Assembly (NCBI GenBank): GCA_043798375.1
Contig: JAZDOS010000024.1
Location: 1 to 47,064, forward strand
From: JAPLMI01 sp043798375
Lineage (GTDB): Bacteria; Omnitrophota; Gorgyraeia; 2-01-FULL-45-10
DNA length: 47,064 nt
Direction of reading: 5' to 3'
The notes beneath the pieces were generated by a model. It was given only the letters and a program-made list of their open reading frames with translations, was not told the origin of the DNA and made no database searches. Below are positions 1 through 7,372 of this stretch, piece by piece. The stretch's first letter is position 1; every line of letters begins with the position of its first letter. The position numbers were made by a program, and so were the translations under genes.

Positions 1-104
1 TTAGGTCTTTCTGCCCACCCGCTCCCCCAGGGAAATTTTTCGGCCTAGTCAGCAGTCTCTCGCGGGGACATCTTCAGCTTTAGCAGAGGATCCGGCCCTC
101 ATTG

Positions 105-311
105 CTACGCACAAATAGCTTCATGAAGCGGCGAGTTGAATTTTTTCGCCATAGTGCGTAGTATGGCTGTAGGTGCGCAAGGCCCATATGGTTTAAAGAC
201 ATGCTTTACGTTGAGCGAATATGAAAGTGCGTGAATCTGTACACATAATTCGCGATACGTAAACCGCGAGCCCCACGGCGAAAATAATTCATCGTAAGCG
301 AATGAAGCCAT
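105..311 (-). CDS. Doubtful 68-codon reading frame inside the palindrome
   Basis: This open frame starts MASFAYDELF and ends HEAICA. I recognise no family. It lies almost exactly between the arms of the quasi-palindrome, so its first and last codons are mirror copies of each other, which argues that openness may be incidental. Arginine codons are CGC/CGG only, and no Shine-Dalgarno sequence stands out. Its only supports are length and the absence of another gene in 1-382. A structured RNA or a non-coding repeat is at least as likely. Confidence 0.15.
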   Translation of the reverse strand: MASFAYDELFSPWGSRFTYRELCVQIHALSYSLNVKHVFKPYGPCAPTAILRTMAKKFNSPLHEAICA

Positions 312-318
312 TTGTGCG
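109..318. repeat. Quasi-palindromic element (inverted arms)
   Basis: The outer arms, 109-125 and 302-318, are inverted copies with one mismatch (CGCACAAATAGCTTCAT against CGCACAAATGGCTTCAT). A second inverted pair lies further in: about 138-151 and 276-290, GAATT(T/A)TTTTCGCC. On either side are similar direct motifs, CGCGGGGAC at 61-69 and CGCGGGGGAC at 351-360. A long RNA hairpin or a small MITE-like element would look like this. I do not recognise the family; tmRNA, RNase P, SRP RNA and tRNA signatures were looked for and not seen. Confidence 0.45.
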
Positions 319-382
319 CTGATTTGCGTCCGGCGCGAGGCACCCTCTCCCGCGGGGGACTAAAAGCGTCACAGCCGAAAAA

Positions 383-694
383 TCACTTCCTCTTAAAGAT
401 CAACCCGAATATCGTCCAGCTCGCCGCAACAAAGACTAGCGTCGCCGCAACGGAGTTCAGCACCGTTATCTTCGTACCTATGGACGTCTTCTCTTTCCGA
501 AATATATCGAGTAAATATTCATCGTCCGAATTATTAAAGAAACTCGTTGACTTGGCCTGTTTGATAAGTATGGCCTTTGCTTTACCCTGTATCGAGTTCG
601 ACTTCGACAGGAGCGGAACGCCTATAAGCGCGTAATTGATCAGTATGACTATCAGTAGCGTCAGACCTATCCACAGCCTCTTTTTAGGATTCAT
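383..694 (-). CDS. Small two-helix membrane protein
   Basis: This 103-residue hypothetical inner-membrane protein has hydrophobic segments at about residues 7-28 and 77-98. A soluble loop of about 45 residues between them is rich in Lys, Ser and Asp, and the C-terminus is basic (FKRK). No domain is recognisable. Its start codon overlaps the aroK stop by 4 nt (ATGA), so it is translationally coupled to the shikimate genes and is the last gene of that run. No metabolic role follows from the sequence; the nearby prepilin peptidase allows, but does not show, an envelope role. Confidence 0.75.
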   Translation of the reverse strand: MNPKKRLWIGLTLLIVILINYALIGVPLLSKSNSIQGKAKAILIKQAKSTSFFNNSDDEYLLDIFRKEKTSIGTKITVLNSVAATLVFVAASWTIFGLIFKRK

Positions 695-1221
695 CCAGGC
701 CTCTCTTCCTGTTTCAATTTTGATTCCGCTATCCCGACTATCTTATCGATCACCTGTCGCGCCGTGAACTCGCCCGTATCTATCGTGTAATCGGCCTTCG
801 CATAGTACGGCAAGCGCTTCGCAAGCAGGTCCCGTATCTTTCTCTTCGGATCCTCGACATTGAGGAGCGGGCGGTATTTATACTTTTTAGTGCGCTCCAT
901 TATCACGTCTTCACCCGCCGTAAGGCATACGATGATGCCGTTCGACTTCATGTATGCCATATTCTCATCCCGGAGTACCGCGCCGCCGCCGGTGTCGATC
1001 ACAAGATTATCCATGCAGGCGGCATCCCTTATTACGGCGCTCTCGACATTGCGGAAGTAGTCTTCTCCTCTCTTGGTGAATATCTCATTTATCGTGCAGC
1101 GTTCTCTCTTTTCGATCAGGTCATCGATCGAGACATACTTCATCCCGAGTCTATGTGAAAGCTCAATAGCGATCGTAGTCTTTCCGGTGCCCATGAACCC
1201 TACAAGTACGATATTCCGCAT
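691..1221 (-). CDS. aroK: Shikimate kinase
   Basis: Shikimate kinase phosphorylates shikimate at the 3-hydroxyl with ATP, the fifth step of the pathway to chorismate. At 176 residues the length is normal. The Walker A loop GFMGTGKTT lies at residues 8-16, the shikimate-binding Asp pair is in SIDDLIEKRE near 32-41, and the substrate-binding glycines are in DTGGGAVL near 76-83. The lid region contains KYRPLL. It starts 28 nt after the aroC stop and overlaps the next gene by 4 nt, so the genes form one transcription unit (aroE, prepilin peptidase, aroC, aroK, membrane protein). The cytoplasmic assignment is secure. Confidence 0.95.
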   Translation of the reverse strand: MRNIVLVGFMGTGKTTIAIELSHRLGMKYVSIDDLIEKRERCTINEIFTKRGEDYFRNVESAVIRDAACMDNLVIDTGGGAVLRDENMAYMKSNGIIVCLTAGEDVIMERTKKYKYRPLLNVEDPKRKIRDLLAKRLPYYAKADYTIDTGEFTARQVIDKIVGIAESKLKQEERPG

Positions 1222-1249
1222 ATCCGCTGAACCCGGCCGTGGCCTTTCG

Positions 1250-2374
1250 TTAAAACTTCCTGACCTGCTCCATGTAACCGTTGTAATTGCGCTTCATTTC
1301 GCGCATCGAGTCGCCGCCGAACTTCTCGATCATAGCGCCGGCTAACTCTATCGCGACCACCGCCTCACCTATAACGCCTGCGGCAGGTACCACGCATACA
1401 TCAGCCCGTTCAAGCGCGGCGCGCACAGGCCTCTTCGTCCTGATGTTGACGCTCGCAAGGGGTGATCCTAGCGTAGCTATAGGCTTCATGACCGCCTGCA
1501 CCACGATGGCCTCGCCTGTAGTGATGCCTCCCTCTATCCCGCCGGCATTGTTCGTCGTCCTGTAGAAACCTCTCTTCTTGTCATAAAATATCTCGTCGTG
1601 GACCATCGATCCCCTTAAATGGGCGGCACCTGCACCGGCGCCGAAACTGACTCCCCTGACAGCCTGGATCGACATGACTGCGAATGCTATGCGCGCGCTT
1701 ATACGTTTATCCCACTGTGTATAACTACCCAGCCCGGCAGGGGCTCCTCTGACTATAAGCTCGAATACCCCTCCCAATGAATCCCCTTCCTCCATCGCGT
1801 CTTCTATCTCAGCGCACATAAGCTTTGACGCGTCAGGATCGGCGCACCGAACGGGCGATCTTTCAGATATGGAGACCAGTTGCTTAAAACCCAGGTCTTT
1901 GGTATGCGCCTCTATACCTCCTATCGCGGTAACGTGGCTTGCGATAGCGATGCCGAATTCGGCCAGCAGCGCCTTAGCGACCGCGCCTACAGCGACCCGC
2001 GCAACAGTCTCCCTGGCGCTGGCGCGTTCCAATACGCTCCTTACATCCTTCAAATCATACTTTATAGCTCCGGATAGGTCAGCGTGGCCGGGACGCGGAT
2101 GAAGGACGGCAGGCAGGGCGTCTATCGAGTCATCGATATTATTCACCATAAGCGTTATCGGGCTGCCGATCGTGATGGACTTCCTCAAACCCGAGAGTAT
2201 CCGCACTCTATCGGCCTCTATCCGCATGCGTTTTCCCCTGCCATAACCGCGCATACGGCGGCAGAGGTCAACATTTATCATCGAATCTTCGACGCGAAGA
2301 CCTGCCGGCATACCGTCAAGTATGGCGATCATAGCCTTTCCGTGCGATTCACCGCTTGTCATGTATCTGAGCAT
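1250..2374 (-). CDS. aroC: Chorismate synthase
   Basis: This enzyme converts 5-enolpyruvylshikimate-3-phosphate to chorismate using reduced FMN. The 374-residue length is typical. The N-terminal signature MLRYMTSGESHGKA, the RRMRGYGRGKRM segment near residue 40, the ERASARETVARVAVGA helix and the late FGGDSMREMKRN motif are all present. A good Shine-Dalgarno sequence (AAAGGAAG) precedes the ATG. It follows the prepilin peptidase by 26 nt and precedes aroK, so three shikimate genes of this window are together. There is no aroA or aroB here. Confidence 0.96.
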   Translation of the reverse strand: MLRYMTSGESHGKAMIAILDGMPAGLRVEDSMINVDLCRRMRGYGRGKRMRIEADRVRILSGLRKSITIGSPITLMVNNIDDSIDALPAVLHPRPGHADLSGAIKYDLKDVRSVLERASARETVARVAVGAVAKALLAEFGIAIASHVTAIGGIEAHTKDLGFKQLVSISERSPVRCADPDASKLMCAEIEDAMEEGDSLGGVFELIVRGAPAGLGSYTQWDKRISARIAFAVMSIQAVRGVSFGAGAGAAHLRGSMVHDEIFYDKKRGFYRTTNNAGGIEGGITTGEAIVVQAVMKPIATLGSPLASVNIRTKRPVRAALERADVCVVPAAGVIGEAVVAIELAGAMIEKFGGDSMREMKRNYNGYMEQVRKF

Positions 2375-2400
2375 AATCTTCCTTTCTCATAGCCTGCGTC

Positions 2401-3186
2401 TCAATAAAATAAAGCTCCGATAATACTATTTCCGAAAAATATCGCGATCATCGCCGCCAGGGAGAGGTACGGGCCGTAGGCTATAGTCTCACGGCCGTCC
2501 TTGATCTTCATAAATAAACCCACAGCCGCGCCAAAGACCGGCGCGACGAAAAAGGTGAATAGCGCAAGCTTCCATCCGAGTATCGAGCCGATCATCGCCA
2601 TCAGCTTGACGTCCCCTCCGCCCATCGCTTCCTTCCTGAACAATATCTTGCCGAAGACGCCCATAGAATATATCGCGGCCCCGCCGATCAGCGCGCCTGT
2701 AAGCGATCTTGTAAAACTGACGATCCTCAAATCGGTATCGAATAGCGCGGGAAATATCGCCGAGAGCGCCAGAGCGGATGCCAATCCGCCGAGCGAGATC
2801 GAATCGGGTATCTCGTTTATATCTATGTCGATAAAAGCGGCTACTATGAGCGCGCTGGCGAACGCCGTATATATAAAAAATTTTACGCTTCCGCCCGCGC
2901 CGAATACCGTAAATAACGATACCACTACGAACGCCGTGGCGAGCTCAACTACCGGATATCGTATAGATATCCTCTCGCGGCAGAATCTGCATCGCCCGAG
3001 CAGCATCACATAGCTCAGGACCGGGATATTGTCGTACCAGTAAAGGTTCTTATCGCACTTCGGACAGTGCGATGGCGGAAATATTATCGATTTATTTGCC
3101 GGCATCCTGTGTATACAGACGTTCAGAAAGCTGCCGACTATCGCGCCGATCGCAAAAACGAATATCTTCTCCGTAAGATGGTCCAT
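2401..3186 (-). CDS. pilD: Type IV prepilin peptidase / N-methyltransferase
   Basis: This inner-membrane aspartic protease cleaves and N-methylates type IV prepilins or type II secretion pseudopilins. The first domain carries the two CxxC pairs (CPKC and CRFC) of the methyltransferase zinc site. The catalytic aspartates sit in FIDIDINEIPD and in the GxGD-type motif GGGDVKL, with about eight hydrophobic segments. The frame is open 81 nt further upstream, but that part is only antisense-like sequence inside aroE. The ATG at 3186 overlaps the aroE stop (TGATG) and gives MDHLTEKIFVF, the normal start. The result is 261 residues. No pilin gene is in the window. Confidence 0.9.
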   Translation of the reverse strand: MDHLTEKIFVFAIGAIVGSFLNVCIHRMPANKSIIFPPSHCPKCDKNLYWYDNIPVLSYVMLLGRCRFCRERISIRYPVVELATAFVVVSLFTVFGAGGSVKFFIYTAFASALIVAAFIDIDINEIPDSISLGGLASALALSAIFPALFDTDLRIVSFTRSLTGALIGGAAIYSMGVFGKILFRKEAMGGGDVKLMAMIGSILGWKLALFTFFVAPVFGAAVGLFMKIKDGRETIAYGPYLSLAAMIAIFFGNSIIGALFY

Positions 3187-4058
3187 CACCGGAAGGCTCC
3201 GCGTTTCGTCAGCGCTTCTTTCAGCGCACGCCTCATCACAGCCACCGGCGGGGGCTCGCCCGTCCATATCTCAAAGGACGCCGCACCCTGGTACAACAGC
3301 ATGCCGAGCCCGGTTAAGGCATGAGCCTTAGCCGCATTGGCATCTTTCACCAGCTGTGTATAGGGCCTGTTATATACCAGATCGTACACGGCGAGGCCCG
3401 GTCTGATAAGGTCCTTCGATATCGGGGAAGGATCAAGCTCATTCATCCCTACGGGAGTCGAATTTACAAAGAGGTCGCTCTTTGCCAGAGCGCTTCCGAT
3501 CTCTCCGGAGTCCGATATTATATTCAATTTCTCTCCATCGTAATATTTGCCATAGTGGCTCTTCAGCTCTCCGGCCTTCTTCTCATCTACGTCGAATACG
3601 GATATGCCCTTAGGCCCGGCACCCAGATACATGACAATGGCTTTGGCGGCGCCGCCCGCTCCGAGCACGAAGATATTCCTGCCTTCAGGTTCGAATTTAA
3701 GGTCCTCGACCAGGGATCGGTAAAAACCGGGTCCATCCGTATTGAACCCGCGCAAAGACCCGTCGCCGGATACCTTTATAGTGTTCACCGCGCCGAGGAT
3801 CAGGGAATGTTCATCCAGAGACCCCTTACGCTCGAGATATTCTTTGGCCCTTATCTTATGCGGTATCGTCACGTTCAGCCCGGAGATATTCTTCTCGAGC
3901 CTTATACGATCGAGAAACTGCTCAAAATCGCCGGCGGAGACTTCGAACAGGCGATATTCGGCGTCTATCTTAAGGTGGCGAAACGCCGCGTTCTGCATCG
4001 CAGGCGACAGCGAATGTTCGACCGGGCTTCCCATTATTCCGTATATCTGTTTATCCAT
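3186..4058 (-). CDS. aroE: Shikimate dehydrogenase (NADP+)
   Basis: This enzyme reduces 3-dehydroshikimate to shikimate. Its 290 residues are a standard length. The substrate site motifs are GSPVEHSLSP (9-18), NVTIPHK with the catalytic lysine, and NTDGPGF with the catalytic Asp. The dinucleotide-binding fold starts at GAGGAAKA, and the C-terminal helix ends with the GLGMLLYQGA motif. It is the first gene after hairpins that separate it from leuA, and its stop overlaps the prepilin peptidase start by one base, so the aro-pilD run is probably its own operon or a read-through extension. Confidence 0.95.
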   Translation of the reverse strand: MDKQIYGIMGSPVEHSLSPAMQNAAFRHLKIDAEYRLFEVSAGDFEQFLDRIRLEKNISGLNVTIPHKIRAKEYLERKGSLDEHSLILGAVNTIKVSGDGSLRGFNTDGPGFYRSLVEDLKFEPEGRNIFVLGAGGAAKAIVMYLGAGPKGISVFDVDEKKAGELKSHYGKYYDGEKLNIISDSGEIGSALAKSDLFVNSTPVGMNELDPSPISKDLIRPGLAVYDLVYNRPYTQLVKDANAAKAHALTGLGMLLYQGAASFEIWTGEPPPVAVMRRALKEALTKRGAFR

Positions 4059-4065
4059 GATTAGC

Positions 4066-4130
4066 CAAAAAATCCGCTTGATCGATAAATGTGACCGAAG
4101 CGGATCGTCAAGAAAATCGCCTTCGGCGAT
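4066..4130 (-). terminator. Tandem hairpin terminators after leuA
   Basis: Read on the minus strand, a 6-bp hairpin ATCGCC-GAA-GGCGAT (4130-4116) runs into TTTCTT. It is followed by an inverted repeat ATCCGCTT/AAGCGGAT (about 4104-4071) that runs directly into TTTTTT. A third hairpin, GGAAAGT/ACTTTCC, lies nearer leuA at 4171-4191. Rho-independent termination between leuA and aroE is the simplest reading. Confidence 0.65.
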
Positions 4131-4220
4131 AAATCTGGCGATAACTCTAATGTGCGATTTTCAGTGGTTAGGAAAGTGCTTTATACTTTCCTATACCATA
4201 AAATATCAGGTTAAGAGATG

Positions 4221-5735
4221 TTACCCGCAAGTAGCGTGTTTATTGATGGCATTTACATAAGCCTTTATGCTGGCTTCTATTATGTCCGTGCTCGCGCCCC
4301 TGCCCGAAAACATCTTCCCCTTCGACTCAACCTTCACCGATACCTCTCCGAGGGCATCCTTACCCCTGGTAACGGAACGTATCTGGTAGTCCATGAGTTT
4401 CCCGGGGATACCGGTTATCCTATCGATCGCTTTATAGCAGGCATCCACGGGGCCGTCTCCTGTAGAACAAGACTCCATGATCTTGCCGCTGCATCTTATC
4501 GTTATCTTGGCTGTCGGTTTAATGCGATCGCCGGAGGTTATATCGAAATGCACGAGATGTATCTTCTCAGGCACCTTCAATATTTCCTCGTCGATGATCG
4601 CCTCGAGGTCTTCATCGAATATCTCTTTCTTCTTATCGGCAAGCTCCTTGAAACGCTCAAACGCTTTATCGAGCTCCGCCTTCTTCAGGTCGACTCCCAG
4701 CCTCTTCAGGCGCGCGTAAAAAGCGTGCCGTCCCGAGTGCTTACCAAGCACGATCTTCGACTCCTCGAACCCGACATCTTCAGGGTTCATGATCTCGTAG
4801 GTGATCCGTTCCTTCAGTACTCCGTCCTGGTGTATTCCTGACTCATGCGCAAAAGCGTTGGCTCCCACTATGGCCTTATTGGGCTGTACGAGCATGCCGG
4901 TCAACTTTGAGACAAGCCGTGAGGACTTGTATATCTCCTTAGTATTGATATCCGTATAGAGCCCTCTGAATATATCGCTCCTGGTCCTGATAGCCATAAC
5001 GATCTCTTCGAGCGACGCGTTTCCCGCTCTCTCTCCCAGCCCGTTCACCGTGCACTCAACTTGACGGGCACCGCTGAGCACGGCCGCCAGAGAGTTTGAA
5101 ACTCCCAGGCCCAGATCATTATGACAATGTACACTGATCACGCACTTTTCGATATCAGGCACATTATCCTTGATACCGCGAATAATATCGGCGAACTCAA
5201 ATGGCGTGCTGTACCCGACCGTATCCGGAATATTTACCGTTCCGGCTCCCGCGGATATGACAGCTTCCACGACCTTATACAGAAACGCCCTCTCCGTGCG
5301 CGAGGCGTCCTCGGGCGAAAACTCGACATCGGGCACTTTGCTCTTCGCGTACTTTACGCCCGCAACGGCAAGCTTCAGGATCTCGTCTTCCGCCTTCTTC
5401 AGCTTATACTCCATATGTATCTTTGAAGTCGCCAGAAATACGTGAATCCTCGGACGAGCGCTGAACTTTACCGCGCCGTACGCGGCATCTATATCTTTCT
5501 CAAGAGACCTTGCCAGACCGCAGATTATAGGTCCCTTCACATTCCTGGCGACCGTCTTAACCGATTCAAAATCGCCGGGACTGGAGACGGGGAAGCCCGC
5601 CTCGATTATATCAACGCCGAGGATAGCGAGCTGCTTCGCTATCTCGAGCTTCGCTTTGGTATTGAGGCTGGCTCCGGGGCACTGCTCCCCGTCCCTCAAT
5701 GTCGTGTCAAATACTATTATTTTGTCAGTCTTCAT
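4221..5735 (-). CDS. leuA: 2-isopropylmalate synthase
   Basis: LeuA condenses 2-oxoisovalerate with acetyl-CoA, the first committed step of leucine synthesis. The 504 residues comprise the TIM-barrel HMGL-like domain with DTTLRDGEQCPGASL at residues 10-24, the metal-binding HCH in SVHCHNDLGLG and the NGLGERAGNASLEE motif. They continue through the linker to the C-terminal LeuA regulatory domain (about 385-500), where leucine feedback acts in the family. It is the last gene of the ilvD-ilvB-ilvN-ilvC-leuA run, 30 nt after ilvC. leuB, leuC and leuD are not in the window. Confidence 0.95.
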   Translation of the reverse strand: MKTDKIIVFDTTLRDGEQCPGASLNTKAKLEIAKQLAILGVDIIEAGFPVSSPGDFESVKTVARNVKGPIICGLARSLEKDIDAAYGAVKFSARPRIHVFLATSKIHMEYKLKKAEDEILKLAVAGVKYAKSKVPDVEFSPEDASRTERAFLYKVVEAVISAGAGTVNIPDTVGYSTPFEFADIIRGIKDNVPDIEKCVISVHCHNDLGLGVSNSLAAVLSGARQVECTVNGLGERAGNASLEEIVMAIRTRSDIFRGLYTDINTKEIYKSSRLVSKLTGMLVQPNKAIVGANAFAHESGIHQDGVLKERITYEIMNPEDVGFEESKIVLGKHSGRHAFYARLKRLGVDLKKAELDKAFERFKELADKKKEIFDEDLEAIIDEEILKVPEKIHLVHFDITSGDRIKPTAKITIRCSGKIMESCSTGDGPVDACYKAIDRITGIPGKLMDYQIRSVTRGKDALGEVSVKVESKGKMFSGRGASTDIIEASIKAYVNAINKHATCG

Positions 5736-5765
5736 CTTTTCCGTGTCCCTTGCGCGTAAGAAAGA

Positions 5766-6764
5766 TTATTTTCCGTCACCCATCCAGGGCATCATCTTCC
5801 TCAAGTCCATGCCTACCTTCTCTATCGGATGAGCATCCCCGTCCTGCAGCATCTTATTGAAATTGGGCCTGCCCTCTTCATTTTCCCTTATCCACTCCCT
5901 GGCAAACTTACCGGAGACGATCTCTTTCAGCATCTTCTTCATCTCTTTTCGCGTTCTTGCGCTGATAACGCGCTTACCCCGCGACAGGTCGCCGTAGCAC
6001 GCCGTGTTGGAAACCCTGCGCCTCATTCCGCTTATTCCGTATTCCTGGATCAGATCGGTGATAAGTTTAAGTTCATGCAGTACTTCAAAATATGCTATCT
6101 CCGGCTGGTAGCCGGCCTCGACCAGCGTGTCAAAGCCCGCCATTATAAGCTCGCTGGCTCCGCCGCATAGAACCGCCTGCTCGCCGAATAGGTCTGTCTC
6201 GGTCTCTTCCTGAAATGTGGTCTCGATAACACCGGCTCTCGTTCCGCCGATACCCTTGGCATAAGCAAGAGCTATCTGCCTGGCATTACCCGTAGCATCC
6301 TGGTATATCGCGATAAGGCAGGGAACTCCTTTACCCTCTTCGTACATCCTTCTGCATAGCGCACCCGGTCCCTTTGGAGCCACCATAAACACGTCGATCT
6401 TCTTGTTCGGCTTTATCTGTTTAAAACGTATATTGAAGCCGTGCGAGAAAAGAAGAGCCTTGCCCTTCGTCATATTTTTGGCTATCGAATCATGGTAAAC
6501 TTTTGCCTGGACATGGTCCTCGGTCAATATTTGCACAATGTCCGCCTGCTTCGAAGCCTCTTCCGCCGGCGCCGGATCAAATCCGTCTCCCTTCGCCAGC
6601 TCGTAATTCTTTGAGCTCGGAAGTTCACTCACGATAACGTCGAGCCCGGAATCCCTAAGATTTAAACTTTGTCCGCGGCCCTGGATACCGTAACCTATCA
6701 CAGCTATCTTCTTGCCCTTCAAAATACCTAAGTCCGCATCCTTGTCATAATAGATCTTTGCCAT
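5766..6764 (-). CDS. ilvC: Ketol-acid reductoisomerase, class I
   Basis: IlvC isomerises and reduces acetolactate to 2,3-dihydroxyisovalerate, the second step of valine and leucine synthesis. Its 332 residues fit the short class I. Catalytic features are intact: SHGFNI, MVAPKGPG, the metal ligands in ETDLFGEQ and the later YFEVLHELKL. The cofactor loop is unusual. The glycine motif is GYGIQGRGQSLNLRDSG, and the loop at residues 46-53 reads SELPSSKN. The family's usual loop is close to GLRPGSKS, with a basic residue that binds the NADPH 2'-phosphate. Here that basic residue is Leu and an acidic residue precedes it, which suggests altered cofactor preference. It sits between ilvN and leuA. Confidence 0.95.
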   Translation of the reverse strand: MAKIYYDKDADLGILKGKKIAVIGYGIQGRGQSLNLRDSGLDVIVSELPSSKNYELAKGDGFDPAPAEEASKQADIVQILTEDHVQAKVYHDSIAKNMTKGKALLFSHGFNIRFKQIKPNKKIDVFMVAPKGPGALCRRMYEEGKGVPCLIAIYQDATGNARQIALAYAKGIGGTRAGVIETTFQEETETDLFGEQAVLCGGASELIMAGFDTLVEAGYQPEIAYFEVLHELKLITDLIQEYGISGMRRRVSNTACYGDLSRGKRVISARTRKEMKKMLKEIVSGKFAREWIRENEEGRPNFNKMLQDGDAHPIEKVGMDLRKMMPWMGDGK

Positions 6765-6783
6765 CTTAAATCTACTCCCCTTT

Positions 6784-7299
6784 CTATTCGTTGACTTCAG
6801 GCTTTCCGTCAGCCTTCAGTCCTTTATCGGTCGTGTCCATCGCTACCCTGCCGGTCCTCACGACTTCCAGAATACCAAAAGGCCTAAGTAACTCCAAAAG
6901 CGTCTTGATCTTGGCCTGGTCTCCCGTCGCCTCTATACATAAGGACTTTTCACCGGCCAACTCTATCTTAGCGCCAACAGCTTTTATCACCTCGAGGATC
7001 GCCCTCTTCGTCTTCGGGTGACTTGAGACCTTGACCAGGATGAGCTCCCTGTCGATAAAATCACCTTCCCCATAATCGATTACTTTGATAACGTCGATAA
7101 GCTTATTCAACTGTTTCTTTATCTGCTCCAGCGTCTTATCATCGCCCTCGACCACTATGGTCATGCGCGATACCATGGGATCTTCAGTCTCGCCCACCGC
7201 GAGGCTCGATATATTAAATCCCCGGGCGCTGAATAGCCCCGATATGCGCGCGAGCACTCCAAACTTATTCTCCACCAACACCGATATCGTATGTTTCAT
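6784..7299 (-). CDS. ilvN: Acetolactate synthase small (regulatory) subunit
   Basis: This subunit activates the catalytic subunit IlvB and confers valine feedback. It is 171 residues long: an N-terminal ACT domain (about 3-75, starting MKHTISVLVENKFGVLARI) and the C-terminal ALS_ss domain containing RELILVKV and GAKIELAG. It follows ilvB by 73 nt, and that spacer is mostly a heptamer repeat running up to the start codon. No clear Shine-Dalgarno sequence lies outside the repeat, so the repeat units (GAAAGCT) occupy the ribosome-binding region. Confidence 0.94.
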   Translation of the reverse strand: MKHTISVLVENKFGVLARISGLFSARGFNISSLAVGETEDPMVSRMTIVVEGDDKTLEQIKKQLNKLIDVIKVIDYGEGDFIDRELILVKVSSHPKTKRAILEVIKAVGAKIELAGEKSLCIEATGDQAKIKTLLELLRPFGILEVVRTGRVAMDTTDKGLKADGKPEVNE

Positions 7300-7302
7300 C
7301 GC

Positions 7303-7337
7303 AGCTTTCAGCTTTCAGCTTTCAGCTTTCAGCTTTT
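7303..7337. repeat. Heptamer tandem repeat (AGCTTTC)4-AGCTTTT
   Basis: Five 7-nt units, four of them identical, lie between the ilvB stop (7373) and the ilvN start (7299). They end four bases before the start codon. In the sense of transcription the unit is GAAAGCT. This is one of a set of locus-specific heptamer arrays at gene starts in this window (see also 20234, 24952, 32462 and 42432). Confidence 0.9.
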
Positions 7338-7372
7338 TGCTGATAGCTGACGGTAAGAAAGCTCTCCCATGT

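Noticed and set aside
317..335. GGACGCAAA motif as in c-di-GMP riboswitches
   Set aside because: The tetraloop, receptor and second stem of that riboswitch are not present, and it lies downstream of genes rather than before one.
1..382. tmRNA, RNase P or SRP RNA
   Set aside because: None of the conserved end, P4 or GGAA-loop sequences of these RNAs could be found on either strand.
7303..7337. CRISPR-like array
   Set aside because: The units are 7 nt and contiguous, without spacers; there are no cas genes in the window.
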